Source: Paraglaciecola psychrophila 170
Lineage (GTDB): Bacteria > Pseudomonadota > Gammaproteobacteria > Enterobacterales > Alteromonadaceae
Assembly: GCF_000347635.1 (NCBI RefSeq)
Contig: NC_020514.1
Location: forward strand, 4,402,001-4,466,000
Direction of reading: 5' to 3'
DNA length: 64,000 bases
Below the pieces are notes generated by a model, which was given only the letters and a program-made list of their open reading frames with translations, ran no database searches and was not told the origin of the DNA. Below, piece after piece: positions 62,693 to 64,000 of this stretch. Within the stretch, counting starts at the first letter, position 1, and each line of letters starts with the position of its first letter. The position numbers and the translations under genes are program-made.

Positions 62693-62831
62693 AGCACAAT
62701 CAGCATATTGCAGTCATTGTCAATCTGCACAGTGACTGCAAAATAAAATCAATATCAGGATAATTCACGTATAAGATGGCCTATAGCAGACTCAATCGAG
62801 TCGGTTAAATTTCCATTATCAGGCGGTCGAT

Positions 62832-63272
62832 ATGAAATTATTATTTTTATGGATTGTCGCCCTTCACGTCTGCACTGCAATAGCGACAACAAAAGTAATG
62901 CACCTAACCTCATTAACAGAATTTAAATGGCAAAATAGATTGCTAATCATTCAGGTCAACTCCAAAAAAGAGTTGAGTCAATTACAGGACGAAATCTATT
63001 ATCACAGCAGTGATTTTAATGATCGTAAGCTGTTAATGTTAATTAGTATTAATGACAAAACTTGGATATTAGATGCAACAACAGCTCAAACTGTATCACC
63101 ACAACTCAATCATCAAGTACTAAAAATTATCAATCAAAACCTCGAAAAAGTTTTATTAATTGGGCTAGATGGTGGCATCAAAAATCGGTATACCGCTAAA
63201 ACCTTCAGCTTAGAACAAGTGTTTAATGAGATTGATTTAATGCCGATGAGAAGCAGAAAAACAGATGATTAA
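62832..63272 (+). CDS. DUF4174 protein, exported
   Basis: A signal peptide (about residues 1-18, ending AIA) and a thioredoxin-like DUF4174 domain (FKWQNRLLIIQV, LLIGLDGGIKNRY, IDLMPMRSRK). Function unknown. It stands alone. Confidence 0.78.
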   Translation: MKLLFLWIVALHVCTAIATTKVMHLTSLTEFKWQNRLLIIQVNSKKELSQLQDEIYYHSSDFNDRKLLMLISINDKTWILDATTAQTVSPQLNHQVLKIINQNLEKVLLIGLDGGIKNRYTAKTFSLEQVFNEIDLMPMRSRKTDD

Positions 63273-63579
63273 CAGCTGAATATAAGACCGTAAAGCATCA
63301 TATATAACAGCCAGTTTTAGCGATAAACTGTTACAGAAAAAGCGAGTACACGATAACCCCAAACGATGAAAAGCAGTTAATTATTCGGTGATTTTAAGAC
63401 TGGTCAAGGTGGAAAAGCTACCCTTAGTTTAGAACTAATTTAGATAAACCAAGCTGTTGAACACCTACTTTTCCTATTCATGTAATCGCTGGCCTAGCTT
63501 ACAAAAGCAAAAACAATACAGATCCTATTTGATAAGGAATTTATTTAGAAGAATCAAACTCTTGCTCTGTCCTGCTGAC
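63273..63579. other. Gap before the decayed GGDEF fragment
   Basis: No coding region or repeat is seen. Confidence 0.4.
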
Positions 63580-63789
63580 TTAACAACATGTCATGATGAT
63601 TAAAGAAGCTCCTGCTAAACTACACTGCAACATAACGTGATGTAATCCGTCTGCAAATAATGAACGATTAGGTAAGTTAGTAAGCGTATCGTAATGGGCT
63701 ATTTTTTCTAACTGCTCTTGATGCTTCTTTATAAAAATTAACTCATCGGCTCGTTTGTCTTTTTCTTTGTTGGCAGTAACAAGTGACAA
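63580..63789 (-). pseudogene. Remnant of a GGDEF diguanylate-cyclase protein
   Basis: A coiled-coil segment (TANKEKDKRADELIFIKKHQEQLEKIA) leads into the start of a GGDEF domain (HYDTLTNLPNRSLFADGL). The reading then ends after about 20 residues, before the active-site motif. It is a truncated remnant. Confidence 0.7.
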
Positions 63790-63859
63790 CTAAATTAGGG
63801 GAAGTTCAGTCGCAGCGCTATTGAGGATATAACGGGTAGTAGCGGCCGCAAATTGTGCG

Positions 63860-63979
63860 TCAGCTTGCGTTGATAGTTTTAATGCTCACGCCAACCAATG
63901 TGGGCAGTAAAGCCACGTCGACATTAGCAACACTTTTATCATAGGAACTGTAGGTTATCGTGCCGCTGACATCAGCGCC
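63860..63979 (-). pseudogene. Fragment resembling a bacterial Ig-like (Big_2) domain
   Basis: A short open stretch (SGTITYSSYDKSVANVD) fits one strand pair of a Big_2 repeat. In-frame stops on both sides leave 39 codons. It is probably a decayed piece of a surface protein; confidence is low. Confidence 0.25.
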
Positions 63980-64000
63980 GCTGGCAGACTACTTAAGGTC

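Overview
The window looks like a chromosomal segment of a marine gammaproteobacterium of the Alteromonadales (Glaciecola/Paraglaciecola/Alteromonas type). The grounds are roughly 40% GC by eye and classic gammaproteobacterial gene blocks (hexR-pyk; rsmI/lpoA-yraN-diaA-dolP; rplM-rpsI-petABC-sspAB; yejK/yejL/yejM). It also has many TonB-dependent receptors and Fur boxes. The assignment rests on gene order and protein resemblance only.

Layout. 0.2-24.6 kb is conserved core: hexR and pyk with HexR-like operators, a saccharopine-dehydrogenase-like oxidoreductase, two lipase-type hydrolases, a 2OG-Fe(II) oxygenase, a DEDDh exonuclease, apbE-rsmI, the lpoA-yraN-diaA-dolP outer-envelope block, sspAB, the cytochrome bc1 genes, the L13/S9 ribosomal genes, an M23 peptidase, a PTPS-like protein and yejK/L/M. 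24.7-56.4 kb is a long accessory region devoted to iron, with at least eight Fur-box-like operators. 56.4-64 kb is mixed. It holds a pseudouridine synthase cut short next to a transposase remnant, rlmA, a broken metallo-beta-lactamase gene, a LysR-DoxX-AzoR-glutathionyl-hydroquinone reductase quinone-stress cluster, a DUF4174 protein and decayed GGDEF and Ig-like fragments.

The iron region has four parts. (a) At 24.8-35.0 kb a 51-bp Fur palindrome precedes a FagA-like gene and a helical-repeat gene. Then come imelysin, two di-haem DUF1111 proteins (the first frameshifted), a second imelysin, a FecA-like receptor and a DUF1513 protein. (b) At 35.4-40.0 kb lies an iron-sparing locus: a HugZ-like haem protein, a second FagA-like protein, iron-free class II fumarase FumC, and a convergent operon with a helical-repeat protein, a His-rich mini membrane protein, nickel superoxide dismutase (SodN) and its maturation protease (SodX). 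(c) At 40.2-46.3 kb are Fur-box-preceded azurin, a siderophore receptor with a PchR-like AraC regulator, a perfect orphan Fur box with hairpin-rich sequence (candidate small RNA), a P19-like iron protein and a divergent Fur paralogue. (d) At 46.4-56.4 kb are a DUF4856 lipoprotein, a third imelysin, a second FecA-like receptor, a fatty-acid-hydroxylase-family membrane protein, a siderophore receptor and a PepSY membrane protein.

Inferred overall logic: when iron is scarce the cell derepresses uptake (receptors, imelysins, P19, PepSY). At the same time it swaps iron enzymes for nickel, copper or metal-free ones (SodN, azurin, FumC). Unusual details include three tandem start codons before sodX, several short tandem repeats placed at gene ends or promoters, and a Fur paralogue lacking the usual zinc cysteines and the conserved recognition-helix tyrosine.
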